A stretch of DNA of 7,820 bases from AC-32 sp035624425 (GCA_035624425.1 DASPRN010000045.1:1-7820), one strand, 5' to 3'; positions 1 to 7,037 are shown, counted from the stretch's first letter. A program made the numbers and translations. The notes: generated by a model not told the origin, from the sequence alone.

Positions 1-3000
1 CCCTTGGGCACCGTGCCGACACAGGTGTCGAGGCCCGAGCCGTGCTTCTTGTTCTGCTCGGCGCACTTGAAGTTGGCCTTCACGTGCTTGTGCAGCTTGA
101 TCACCGCGCCCGCCTTCGGGTTGGTGATGGTCACGGTCGGCGGCTCGGCGTCGACCTTGAACGCAATCAGCTTCGTCGCCTCGATGTTCCCGGCGTTGTC
201 GACCGAGTGGTACTGGACGAAGTGGTTGCCGGTCGTGAAGCCCGAGATCGGGCCGGAGTAGGTGGTCGAGGGACCGCCGTCCAGCGAGTAGACGGTGCTC
301 GCGATCCCGGAGCCTGAGCCGTCGTCCGCGCTCAGGGTCAGGGTCGGCGACGCGTACCAGCCGCTGTGGATCGGCGGGCTGAGCGAAGCGGTCGTCACGG
401 GCGGCGTCGTGTCCTGCACGATCGTGATGTCCGAGTTGTTGAGGTCGAAGAACACGTTCCCGATCGCCTCGACCTTGATCCGGGCGTGCGTCGTGGCGAT
501 GTTCGGAAGCGTCACCGACTGCGAGCCGTCGTTCGGCGTCGATGCCGCCAGCACGGTCGGGAAGGTGTGACCGCCGTCCGTGGACAGGCTGATCTTCACG
601 TTCGACGTGTTGATCCCGTTGGCGTCCGTCCCGGCGACATTCCACGTCACGGCCATCTGCGCCGCCCCGCTGACGGAGGACGGGTTCGAGGTGACGAGGA
701 ACGGCCCGGTTCCCGGCGCGAGGGCCAGCGTCGTGTTCGCGAAGTTCGACCCACCCTTGCCGTCACGCGCCGTGAAGCGCATGTCGAGCCGCGGCGGGCT
801 CGCATTCCCGGCGAGGGACGAGCCCAGGTAGTCCGCGGTCGGGAGGAACTCCGAGTAGCACTCCGTGACCGCCTGGGTGACCGGCGGTGCGATCGGCCCG
901 GTCGGGCACGAGCCCGTGTCGGCGTTCGTGTTGTTGTCGAGGATCTGCTGGAGGTCCGGGAAGACGCGGGTCGGATCGCTGGTCAGGTGGTTCTCCCCCG
1001 GCGAGTTGTAGAGCAGGGAGTCGGAGTCGCTGATCTGCCCGGACTGCGGGAACATCGCGAACAGCGGGCCGTCCACCTTGGTGTTGTTGAGGAGCGCGGT
1101 GCCGTTCGCGCCGCCGCGGTCGTCCTGCTCCCACGAGTAGACGAGCGGGTCGCCGTCGGCGTCAGTCGCCGAGCCCGTGAGCGCGAACGGCGTCCGCAGC
1201 GGGATCGTGAAGCCCGAGGGCGCGCTCACCGACGGGATCGAGTTCCCGGTCGAGGAGGTCGTGCCCTGGTTGTCGACTGCGCCGCCCTTGTCGGTCTCGC
1301 CGACGAAGCCGGACGCGCCGGCGGTGAAGTCCTGAACGCCGAGCAGCACGGGGACGTTGGTCAGCGCGAGCGTGCCGCCGTAGGTGACCTGGAAGCCGGT
1401 GTTGTTGAACGTCCCGCCGCCGAAGCCGGCCACCGTGGCTGTGGCCCCGGACGGCAGGATGCCGGACGTCCCCGGCGTCGTCGTCGAGACGGTGCCGGAC
1501 GTGCCGCCGGTGCCGTTCGTGACGGAGAGCTGGCTCACGTCGCCGAGCCCGTTGAACGTCACCGTATAGCCGGTGTCGGCGACGGTCCCGATCGACACGG
1601 TCGTGTTTGCGATCCAGCCCGCCACGCCGGTCGTGCCCTTCACGGTCTCGCGGACGGAGCTCGTGCACGGGGCCGTGCAGTTGACGATCGAGATCGACGC
1701 GACGTCGGTGCTCGCGAGCGTGCCTCCGAACGTGACCGTGAAGCCGGTGTTCCCGGCGCCCGCCGAGGAGACCGTGCCGCCGGCCGGCAGCAGCGGCGCC
1801 ATCGCGGCGACGATGTTCGCGTTCGAGACCGCCAGGCCGCCCGAGCCGAGCACGACGGAGGTGTTGCCGCCGTACTGGATCTGGAACGACTGCGTCGTGC
1901 CGTTGAAGGAGCCGAGCGTGACGGCCTGCTGCTCGTTGCCGCCCTGGATCGCCGCCTGGATCCCCGCCGCAGTGTTGTTCTGCCCGCGGGTGATCGGGAT
2001 CGTGTCGTTGCCGTTGTAGTTCAACGTGTAGGAGTTGCCATCCGCCGTGTAGCCGGTCAGGGCGACGTTCTGGACCTCGCTGACACCCTGCAGCGCAGTC
2101 TGGATCGCTGCGGCCGTGAAGTTCGTGCCGTTCACGATCGGCGCCGAGACGTTGCCGTTGTAGTTGAGCGTGAACGAGTCGAACGCGCCGCCGTGGTTCG
2201 TCTCCTCGATCGAGCCGAAGCAGCCGCCGCAGCTCAGGTTGTCGAACGAGAGCGGGGCCACGTCGGTGCCGGCTGTGCCGGTGCCGCTGAAGGTCACGGT
2301 GAAGCCCGTCGAGGCCGCGCCGGTGACCACTGCGCCGCCCGGGAAGCCGGGAATGGCGTTGATCGCCGCCTGGATGTTCGCGTTGGAGTAGGCCAGCGCC
2401 GAGCCGCCGATGACGGCGGAGTCCGCGCCGTTGTAGCGGATCTGGAACGGCGAGTCGTAGACCACCGAGCCGCCGCCCGAGTTGGCGAGGCCCGACGCGG
2501 CCGCGGTGTACTGCAGCGTCCGCGCCGAGGGCACGGCGGTGACCGTGAACGTCCCGTTGTAGCCCGAGACGCCGACGCCCGACACCGTGACGATGTCGCC
2601 GACCGAGCGGCCGTGGGCGGCCGCGGTGCTCAGCGTGACCGTCGTCCCTGACTCGGTCGCGCCCGGGACGGCGAGCGTGATCGTGCCGCCGCCCGTGCGC
2701 GGCAGGCCCGAGGTGGGGTTCGTGTACGTGAAGGAGCGGCTCGACGGCACCGACGTCACCGTCCAGGTGCCGTTGTAGCCGGCGTTTCCGGCACCCGAGA
2801 TCGTGACGACGTCACCGGTCTGCAGCGTGTGCGTGGCGCCCGTCGAGCCGGTCGCCACCGTGACGGTGTTCCCGTCCTCGGTCAGGCCGCCCATCTGCGT
2901 CGAGCTCGGGGCGGCGCCGATCGCCACCGTCAGCGGCTGGATCGTCGCCGAGGGCGCGTACCCGGGGCCGAACGTCGCCGTCTGCACCTCGTTGCCGCCG

Positions 3001-4391
3001 CCGAAGTGGCGTAGCGAAGCCGTCTGCACCTCGTTGATCGCGGCCTGCGCGCTCGAGGTGTACGTGGAGATCTCCGTCTGGCTGCGCTCCGAGAAGTACG
3101 GGTCGCTGTGGCGCTGGAGGTCGTCGGTCAGGCAGATGCCCGCGTAGGCCATGATCGAGGAGCCGCTGCCGGGCTCGACCGAGGTCCCCGCGTTGCGGTT
3201 GCCGGAGGAGCAGTTGAGCTGGTTGCCGTTGAACGGGTGGTTACCGCTGTACTGGTGGCCCATCTCGTGGGCCACGTAGTCGATCGCGTAGAAGTCGCCG
3301 ACCGGCGTCGGGATCCCGGTGCAGCCGCCCGCCTTGTTCGAGCGGCCGACGACGCCGAGATTCGCCACGCCGCCGCCCGGCTGGCCGAGCGCGAGGTGGC
3401 CGATGTCGTAGTTGGAGGCGCCGATGATCTGGCCGATCACGAAGCGCGCGCGCGTCGTGCTCGAACAGCCCGTCACCTGCGACTGCGTGAAGCAGGCCGC
3501 CGCGCCGCACGGGCCGTTCGGCGCCGTCGCCGCGGCCCAGTCGTTCAGGTTGAGGAGGTCGTTGTTCGCGATCAGCTGCATGCGGATCGAGAGGTCGTCG
3601 TGGTACGGCTGGTCGACGCGGTTGATGAGCGCGACCTTGGCGGCCGTCACGTTCGCGGGCCCCCCGACGTACGCGGCGTAGCCCGGGTCGGTGATCAGCG
3701 CCAGCCGGTAGGTGCGGAGGACGTCACCGGTCGGCACGCTTGGCGTGCGGTCCGAGACGTTGATCGGCGACTTGCCGAGCACGCCGTGCTCGGTGAAGGC
3801 GAACGAGTCCTTCTCCTGGTGGAACGCGTAGCTGACGTAGACGTTCGGGTTCTTGCGGTAGTAGGGGTCGATCAGCCAGCCGCCGTGAGGGGAACGGACG
3901 GAGGCGTGAAAGCCGATGGGGCTGAGGTCGGCGACGATCGACGCGGCGGGGTCGTCCACCCCGTAGCCGCCGTAGGTCGCGATCTCGGGATGCTTGCGCT
4001 GGAGGCCGGGCGCCATGATCGCCGTCCGGTAGAGCGCGAAGCGCTCGAAGCGCCCGTTCGGCGCGGGCAGTGAGATGACGACGGGACGCGTGCGCGCGGC
4101 CCTGGTGTTCTCCCACGGCGCGGGCGCGAGGACGCGGTGCAGCGAAGCGCGCTTGAGCGCGAACGGCCGCACGCTGCTTCGCAGCCGAACGGTCGGCTTG
4201 ACGCGCACCGACTTCAGCGCGGTGCGGTGCCAGAAAGCCTTGCTGTTGTGAACGTCGCGGAGCGGTGGGTGGCCGGATGCGGCCCCCGCTCCGAACGAGA
4301 TCGTGAGGACGGCACCGGCGGCGCAAAGCCCGACGACCGCCGCCAACGAGCGCACGCGCAACGGCGTGCCCGAGTCCTTACCCGCCTTCAT
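1..4391 (-). CDS. Secreted multidomain metzincin metalloprotease (reprolysin-like), 3' end cut by window edge
   Basis: This is a probable extracellular zinc endopeptidase; 1463 codons are visible and the frame is still open at the left edge. The ATG at 4391 follows a good ribosome binding site. Residues 1-38 are a Sec-type signal peptide (basic start, hydrophobic 16-33, cleavage likely near Ala37/38). Residues ~105-205 match the propeptide of bacterial reprolysin-like enzymes (LPAPNGRFERF, HPEIATYGGYGVDDP). The catalytic domain spans ~205-450, with zinc ligands His375, His379 and His385, catalytic Glu376, and Met-turn SIMAYAG (Met414). Residues ~500-1045 are repeat-rich beta-type units. Residues ~1052-1325 resemble the family's C-terminal module (TPFALTGSATDADGD, Trp1087-Glu-Gln, FFDLNNSDITI). 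From Asp1327 an OmpL47/Ig-like domain begins (DTTPPVTT, YSLDGG, SVDNAGN) and runs off the window. The Gly usual in the third zinc-motif half is Ser382. Substrate is unknown. Family and secretion are confident; the roles of the repeats are inference. Confidence 0.93.
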   Translation of the reverse strand, partial: MKAGKDSGTPLRVRSLAAVVGLCAAGAVLTISFGAGAASGHPPLRDVHNSKAFWHRTALKSVRVKPTVRLRSSVRPFALKRASLHRVLAPAPWENTRAARTRPVVISLPAPNGRFERFALYRTAIMAPGLQRKHPEIATYGGYGVDDPAASIVADLSPIGFHASVRSPHGGWLIDPYYRKNPNVYVSYAFHQEKDSFAFTEHGVLGKSPINVSDRTPSVPTGDVLRTYRLALITDPGYAAYVGGPANVTAAKVALINRVDQPYHDDLSIRMQLIANNDLLNLNDWAAATAPNGPCGAAACFTQSQVTGCSSTTRARFVIGQIIGASNYDIGHLALGQPGGGVANLGVVGRSNKAGGCTGIPTPVGDFYAIDYVAHEMGHQYSGNHPFNGNQLNCSSGNRNAGTSVEPGSGSSIMAYAGICLTDDLQRHSDPYFSERSQTEISTYTSSAQAAINEVQTASLRHFGGGNEVQTATFGPGYAPSATIQPLTVAIGAAPSSTQMGGLTEDGNTVTVATGSTGATHTLQTGDVVTISGAGNAGYNGTWTVTSVPSSRSFTYTNPTSGLPRTGGGTITLAVPGATESGTTVTLSTAAAHGRSVGDIVTVSGVGVSGYNGTFTVTAVPSARTLQYTAAASGLANSGGGSVVYDSPFQIRYNGADSAVIGGSALAYSNANIQAAINAIPGFPGGAVVTGAASTGFTVTFSGTGTAGTDVAPLSFDNLSCGGCFGSIEETNHGGAFDSFTLNYNGNVSAPIVNGTNFTAAAIQTALQGVSEVQNVALTGYTADGNSYTLNYNGNDTIPITRGQNNTAAGIQAAIQGGNEQQAVTLGSFNGTTQSFQIQYGGNTSVVLGSGGLAVSNANIVAAMAPLLPAGGTVSSAGAGNTGFTVTFGGTLASTDVASISIVNCTAPCTSSVRETVKGTTGVAGWIANTTVSIGTVADTGYTVTFNGLGDVSQLSVTNGTGGTSGTVSTTTPGTSGILPSGATATVAGFGGGTFNNTGFQVTYGGTLALTNVPVLLGVQDFTAGASGFVGETDKGGAVDNQGTTSSTGNSIPSVSAPSGFTIPLRTPFALTGSATDADGDPLVYSWEQDDRGGANGTALLNNTKVDGPLFAMFPQSGQISDSDSLLYNSPGENHLTSDPTRVFPDLQQILDNNTNADTGSCPTGPIAPPVTQAVTECYSEFLPTADYLGSSLAGNASPPRLDMRFTARDGKGGSNFANTTLALAPGTGPFLVTSNPSSVSGAAQMAVTWNVAGTDANGINTSNVKISLSTDGGHTFPTVLAASTPNDGSQSVTLPNIATTHARIKVEAIGNVFFDLNNSDITIVQDTTPPVTTASLSPPIHSGWYASPTLTLSADDGSGSGIASTVYSLDGGPSTTYSGPISGFTTGNHFVQYHSVDNAGNIEATKLIAFKVDAEPPTVTITNPKAGAVIKLHKHVKANFKCAEQNKKHGSGLDTCVGTVPK
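1257..1886 (-). repeat. Repeat unit A2 plus degenerate copies in the protease
   Basis: Residues 836-919 repeat the layout of A1: FQIQYGGN, SNANI.AAM, TGFTVTFGGTLA.TDVA, a cysteine loop CTAPC (905-909) and RETVKG. Two further degenerate copies of the strand pair follow, TGYTVTFNG at 940 and TGFQVTYGGTLA.TNV at 998, the last closing with GETDKGG. The stretch is rich in Gly and Thr and ends just before the conserved C-terminal module (Ile1052). Confidence 0.65.
1887..2174 (-). repeat. Two tandem 48-residue repeats (B1, B2) in the protease
   Basis: B1 covers residues 740-787 and B2 covers 788-835, each exactly 48 residues (144 bp). They share (F/Y)TLNYNGN, then PI, then a TAA.IQ.A. helix-like segment, then EVQ or EQQ, then a valine/leucine strand. 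The next unit (A2, from 836) opens with FQIQYGGN in the same register, so the 48-residue period continues into it. Confidence 0.8.
2175..2447 (-). repeat. Long repeat unit A1 of the protease
   Basis: Residues 649-739 begin FQIRYNG, continue through SNANIQAAI and TGFTVTFSGT, and end with a small cysteine loop CGGC (721-724) and EETNHGG. The first half resembles the 48-residue units that follow. The second half carries an extra block of about 43 residues. A second copy (A2) starts at residue 836. Confidence 0.7.
2457..2867 (-). repeat. Two tandem beta-type domains in the protease, about 72 residues apart
   Basis: Residues ~509-573 and ~583-645 are two copies of one domain. Each has T/VGDxVTxSGxGxxGYNGTxTVTxVPSxRxxxYT, then SGLxxxGGG. 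The GYNGT blocks sit at 538-542 and 610-614, a 72-residue offset. Similar domains are found in large surface and phage-tail-like proteins, often as spacers or adhesive modules; that role is not shown here. Confidence 0.75.
3237..3269 (-). other. Zinc-binding motif of the metalloprotease
   Basis: The motif HEMGHQYSGNH (residues 375-385) gives three histidine zinc ligands and the general-base glutamate of a metzincin. The canonical form is HExxHxxGxxH. Here the eighth position is Ser, followed by Gly at the ninth, so the conserved glycine is displaced by one. The following PFNG and the Met-turn 29 residues later fit the reprolysin-like bacterial group. Confidence 0.9.
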
Positions 4392-4398
4392 AGCTGTT

Positions 4399-4405
4399 CT
4401 CCCCT
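4399..4405 (-). promoter_or_regulatory. Ribosome binding site of the metalloprotease gene
   Basis: AGGGGAG lies 7 nt upstream of the ATG at 4391. It is the strongest Shine-Dalgarno sequence beside any start in the window and settles the start choice, since no other in-frame start lies just upstream. Confidence 0.75.
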
Positions 4406-4431
4406 CTCTCTCCTGCGTTCCCCCCTGCGCG

Positions 4432-4461
4432 ATCCTCCGCCCTGCGAGACCCCCGTGTCAA
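4432..4461 (-). promoter_or_regulatory. Candidate promoter of the metalloprotease gene
   Basis: TTGACA (4461 to 4456), a perfect -35 consensus, is followed after 18 nt by GAGGAT (4437 to 4432), which keeps the A and final T of the -10 consensus. Transcription would start near 4425, leaving a leader of about 33 nt that holds the ribosome binding site. It lies in the 80-bp gap after permease 2, so the protease could be expressed apart from the exporter. The -10 is imperfect. Confidence 0.45.
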
Positions 4462-4471
4462 GCGGCCTCCG

Positions 4472-5239
4472 TCAGCCCGCGGCTTCGGCCTTGCGCAGGC
4501 CGCGGAAGGCCCAGAGGGAGAAGCCGAGCACGAGCGCCAGGCCAGCGGCGAAGGCGAAGCCGGCCTCGGTCGGCGACCCCGCCAGGAAGCCACGGCCCGC
4601 CTCGACCACGCGCGTCACCGGGTTGACGACGGCGATCGAGTGGATCCAGCCATTCAGGAGGGAGAGCGGCACGTAGACCGGCGCGAAGAAGAGGACGATG
4701 AAGACCGGGAACTGCATCACCGGGCCGGCCTGCAGCGTCCGGAAGCGCATCGCGACGCCGCAGGCCCAGAGCAGCGCCGCCATGTTCATGAGCACCGCGA
4801 GCGCATAGAGGCCGAAGAGGTCGACCCCGTTGCCGCCGACCTTCATCCCGACCGCGAGCGCGACCACGGTCAGCACCGAGGCGGTGAACATCCAGCGCAC
4901 CAGTGCCGCGATTCCGTAGCCGAGCACGATCCCGCTCCGGTGCGGCGCCGCCAGCAGCAGCCGCCGCGCGAAGCCGCCCTCGAAGTCGCGTGCGATCCCG
5001 AAGCCGGTGAAGACGCCGCCGAATGCGGCCGACTGCAGCAGCACGAACACGAACTGGAACGACGTGTACCCGAGCGGGTAGTCGAAGCCCGGCACGTCGC
5101 GGATCCGCGAGAGCCCGCCCGCGAACGCCGTGAAGAAGAAGAGCGGAAAGACGATCGACGGGATCCACAGCGACGGGTTGGTGAAGACGTTGTGCAGCGT
5201 CCGCCACGCGACGCCTCGTGCCACCGCCCAGGTCTTCAC
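4472..5239 (-). CDS. ABC-2 type exporter permease 2
   Basis: This is a 255-residue integral membrane subunit of a DrrB-like ABC exporter. It has about six hydrophobic segments (roughly residues 24-43, 60-82, 104-131, 141-163, 173-195 and 223-245). Near its end is the family motif NPVTRVVEAGRGFLAG (206-221), which precedes the last helix. The start is GTG at 5239, chosen because it overlaps the stop of permease 1 as GTGA and has AAGGA 7 nt upstream. It is last in the exporter operon and should pair with permease 1, to which it is only distantly similar. The transported substrate cannot be read from the sequence. A longer frame on the same strand (4458-5207) is a shadow. Confidence 0.92.
   Translation of the reverse strand: MKTWAVARGVAWRTLHNVFTNPSLWIPSIVFPLFFFTAFAGGLSRIRDVPGFDYPLGYTSFQFVFVLLQSAAFGGVFTGFGIARDFEGGFARRLLLAAPHRSGIVLGYGIAALVRWMFTASVLTVVALAVGMKVGGNGVDLFGLYALAVLMNMAALLWACGVAMRFRTLQAGPVMQFPVFIVLFFAPVYVPLSLLNGWIHSIAVVNPVTRVVEAGRGFLAGSPTEAGFAFAAGLALVLGFSLWAFRGLRKAEAAG
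5236..5239 (-). other. 4-nt GTGA overlap between the two permease genes
   Basis: The start GTG (5239-5237) of permease 2 overlaps the stop TGA (5238-5236) of permease 1. AAGGTAAGGA (5256-5247), inside permease 1, supplies the ribosome binding site. This is a standard sign of coupled translation and equal subunit amounts. Confidence 0.85.
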
Positions 5240-6033
5240 CTAGCCATCCTTACCTTGAGCGCCCAGGACGAGAGCGACAGCCCGACGATCGCGATCACCG
5301 CGGCGATCCCGAAGCCGAGCGCCAGCGCCTCGGCGTCCCAGCCGGTGATGATCAGGCTGCGCACGCACTCGATCAGGTACGAGACCGGGTTCGCGGTGGC
5401 GGCGTCGCGGAACCAGGTGACCTGGATCAGGTTGCGCGGGATGTTCATCGAGGAGATGAAGAGGAAGACGAAGAAGGCCGGGAACAGGCCCTGCACGGCC
5501 TCGCCGGAGCCGGTGCGGAGGGCGGCCAGGGCGCCGAGCGCGCCGAAGCCGAGCGCGACCAGGAACGCGAAGGCGCCCAGCGCGAGGACGCCGAGCGGCC
5601 CAGACGCGAAATGGACGCCGACCGCGAAGCCGACCGTGAGGTAGACGACTCCCTGCAGGAGCCCGAGCGTGACGACGCCGCCGAGCTGGCCGCCGAGCAC
5701 GGCGAGCCTGCGCATCGGCGTCAGCGTCAGGCGGTTGAGGAAGCCGGTCTGGATGTCGCGCGCCAGGTCGGTGCCGGCGTTCATGGTCGAGAACAGCGCG
5801 CCCTGGATGAACGGCACCGCCAGCGCGAAGGCGAAGAACGAGCTGGTCGGGAACCCGGGCAGCCGCGTCTCGGCCTTGAGCCCGCCGGAGTTGACCGCGA
5901 GCAGGAGCATCGGGAAGACCAGCGGCGCGATCACCGCCGCGGGCTGGCGAAGCGTGCGCACCACCGACCGGCGCGCGAGCACGAAGACCTGGTCGGCGAA
6001 ACCGCTCAAGGCATCACGATGGCGCTTCTCCAC
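5236..6033 (-). CDS. ABC-2 type exporter permease 1
   Basis: This is a 265-residue DrrB-like membrane subunit with about six hydrophobic segments (roughly 32-50, 63-82, 112-139, 146-171, 183-197 and 234-257). Hallmarks are a cytosolic N-terminus ending in RTLRQP (26-31), the segment TDLARDIQTGFLNRLTLTP (88-106) that resembles the coupling region of this family, and NPVSYLIECVRSL (215-227). The best start is GTG at 6033, 8 nt after the ATPase stop. It lacks a strong ribosome binding site, so translation is probably coupled to the ATPase; TTG at 6009 is an alternative. The frame stays open up to 6264, but that extension lies over the ATPase gene and is arginine-rich, so it is not real. It should form a heterodimer with permease 2. 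Confidence 0.9.
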   Translation of the reverse strand: MEKRHRDALSGFADQVFVLARRSVVRTLRQPAAVIAPLVFPMLLLAVNSGGLKAETRLPGFPTSSFFAFALAVPFIQGALFSTMNAGTDLARDIQTGFLNRLTLTPMRRLAVLGGQLGGVVTLGLLQGVVYLTVGFAVGVHFASGPLGVLALGAFAFLVALGFGALGALAALRTGSGEAVQGLFPAFFVFLFISSMNIPRNLIQVTWFRDAATANPVSYLIECVRSLIITGWDAEALALGFGIAAVIAIVGLSLSSWALKVRMAR

Positions 6034-6041
6034 GCACGTCT

Positions 6042-7031
6042 CTAAGCGGGCTCCATCGCCAGGCCTTCGAGCTGCTCCTCCTCTTCCTCGGCGGCGCCCT
6101 CGAGCGAGCGGCCGGTCTTGGCGAGGAAGACGTCGTCCAGCGACGGCTGGTGCAGTTGCAGCTGCTCGACCTTCAGGTGCTCGGCGTCGAGGGCGCGCAC
6201 GATCCCGGCAAGGTCGGCCTCGCCGGAGCGGAGCCGCACCGCGACGCCGTGGTCCGAGCCGCACGGGTCGCCGAAGCGGGCGATGATCGCGGCCGCACGC
6301 TCGCGCTCGGCCGGGTCGGCCGGGAGGACTTCGACGGTCGGCCGCCCGACGCTCGCCTTCAGCTCCGCCGGCGTGCCCTCGGCGACGATGTGGCCGTGGT
6401 CGATGATCCCGACCCGCCCCGCGAGGACGTCGGCCTCCTCCAGGTACTGCGTGGTCAGGAAGACGGTGACGCCGTCGTCGCGCGCGAGCCGGCCGACCTC
6501 GTCCCAGAGCGCGGTTCTGCTCTGGATGTCGAGCCCGGTCGTCGGCTCATCGAGGAACAGGATTCGCGGCGAGTGGACGAGCGCGAGCGCCAGGTCGAGC
6601 CGGCGCTTCATGCCGCCCGAGTAGGTCTTGACCTTGCGGTCGCCGGCCTCGCCGAGCCCCACGCGGCCCAGTAGCTCGTCGGCACGCTGCTTGCGCGTCT
6701 CGTGCGGCATGCCCTGGAGCGAGGCCTGCAGGCGCAGGTGCTCCCGCCCGGTCAGCAGCGGGTCGAGCGCGGCCTCCTGCAGCGCGGCGCCGATCGACGA
6801 GCGCACCTGCGGCCCCTGGTGGACGACGTCGTAGCCCGCCACGCGGGCCGTCCCCGCGGTCGGCGGCAGCAGCGTCGTCAGCATGTGGACGGTGGTCGAC
6901 TTGCCCGCGCCGTTGGGGCCGAGGAAACCGTAGATCTCACCCGTCTCGACGACCAGGTCGATCCCGTCCACAGCGCGGGTCTCCTTGAAGACCCGAACCA
7001 GACCCTCCGCCTCGATCGCCGGACCGTCCAT
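6042..7031 (-). CDS. ABC exporter ATP-binding subunit, DrrA-like
   Basis: This 329-residue cytosolic ATPase powers the two downstream permeases. Visible motifs are Walker A GPNGAGKST (38-46), Q-loop Gln85, signature YSGGMKRRLDLA (137-148), Walker B ILFLDEP (157-163) and D-loop GLD (166-168). The H-loop position is Gln195 in LTTQYLEEAD, as is common in DrrA-type drug and lipid exporters. The C-terminal PSLDDVFLAKTG (296-307) is also typical of that group. After it comes an acidic tail of about 22 residues with five consecutive glutamates (315-319). The ATG at 7031 has a -10-like box 6 nt upstream and no proper ribosome binding site, so the mRNA may be leaderless. It is first in the operon; substrate unknown (antibiotic, lipid or glycolipid are possible). 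Confidence 0.95.
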   Translation of the reverse strand: MDGPAIEAEGLVRVFKETRAVDGIDLVVETGEIYGFLGPNGAGKSTTVHMLTTLLPPTAGTARVAGYDVVHQGPQVRSSIGAALQEAALDPLLTGREHLRLQASLQGMPHETRKQRADELLGRVGLGEAGDRKVKTYSGGMKRRLDLALALVHSPRILFLDEPTTGLDIQSRTALWDEVGRLARDDGVTVFLTTQYLEEADVLAGRVGIIDHGHIVAEGTPAELKASVGRPTVEVLPADPAERERAAAIIARFGDPCGSDHGVAVRLRSGEADLAGIVRALDAEHLKVEQLQLHQPSLDDVFLAKTGRSLEGAAEEEEEQLEGLAMEPA

Positions 7032-7037
7032 CCCCGC

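Noticed and set aside
366..2651. A 761-codon open frame on the plus strand, opposite the protease gene
   Set aside because: Its product is almost wholly Arg, Val, Asp, Ala and Gly with no domain. It is the usual stop-free shadow of a GC-rich gene, while the minus-strand frame gives a coherent protease.
1257..2894. CRISPR-like or mobile-element repeats in the left half
   Set aside because: The periodicity is in frame, at protein level and diverged at DNA level. It reflects protein domain repeats inside one open frame.
3108..4073. A 321-codon plus-strand frame over the protease catalytic and propeptide region
   Set aside because: Same arginine/valine-rich shadow composition. It lies exactly opposite the HEMGH motif and propeptide of a well-supported gene.
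4392..4471. A rho-independent terminator after permease 2
   Set aside because: I found no good hairpin followed by a T-run in the gap; G-rich tracts alone do not support a call.
4640..6045. Long plus-strand frames opposite the permeases (4640-5644 and 5218-6045)
   Set aside because: Highly charged, repetitive Glu/Arg/Asp translations with no recognisable fold, opposite genes with clear membrane helices and family motifs.
6034..6264. N-terminal extension of permease 1 into the ATPase gene
   Set aside because: The extra 77 residues are arginine-rich and low in complexity and overlap the conserved end of the ATPase. A start at 6033 gives normal family length.
1..7031. The idea that the ABC exporter secretes the protease as a dedicated type I system
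   Set aside because: The ATPase and permeases are DrrA/DrrB-like, not the HlyB type. No fusion protein or outer-membrane partner is present, and the protease has an ordinary signal peptide.
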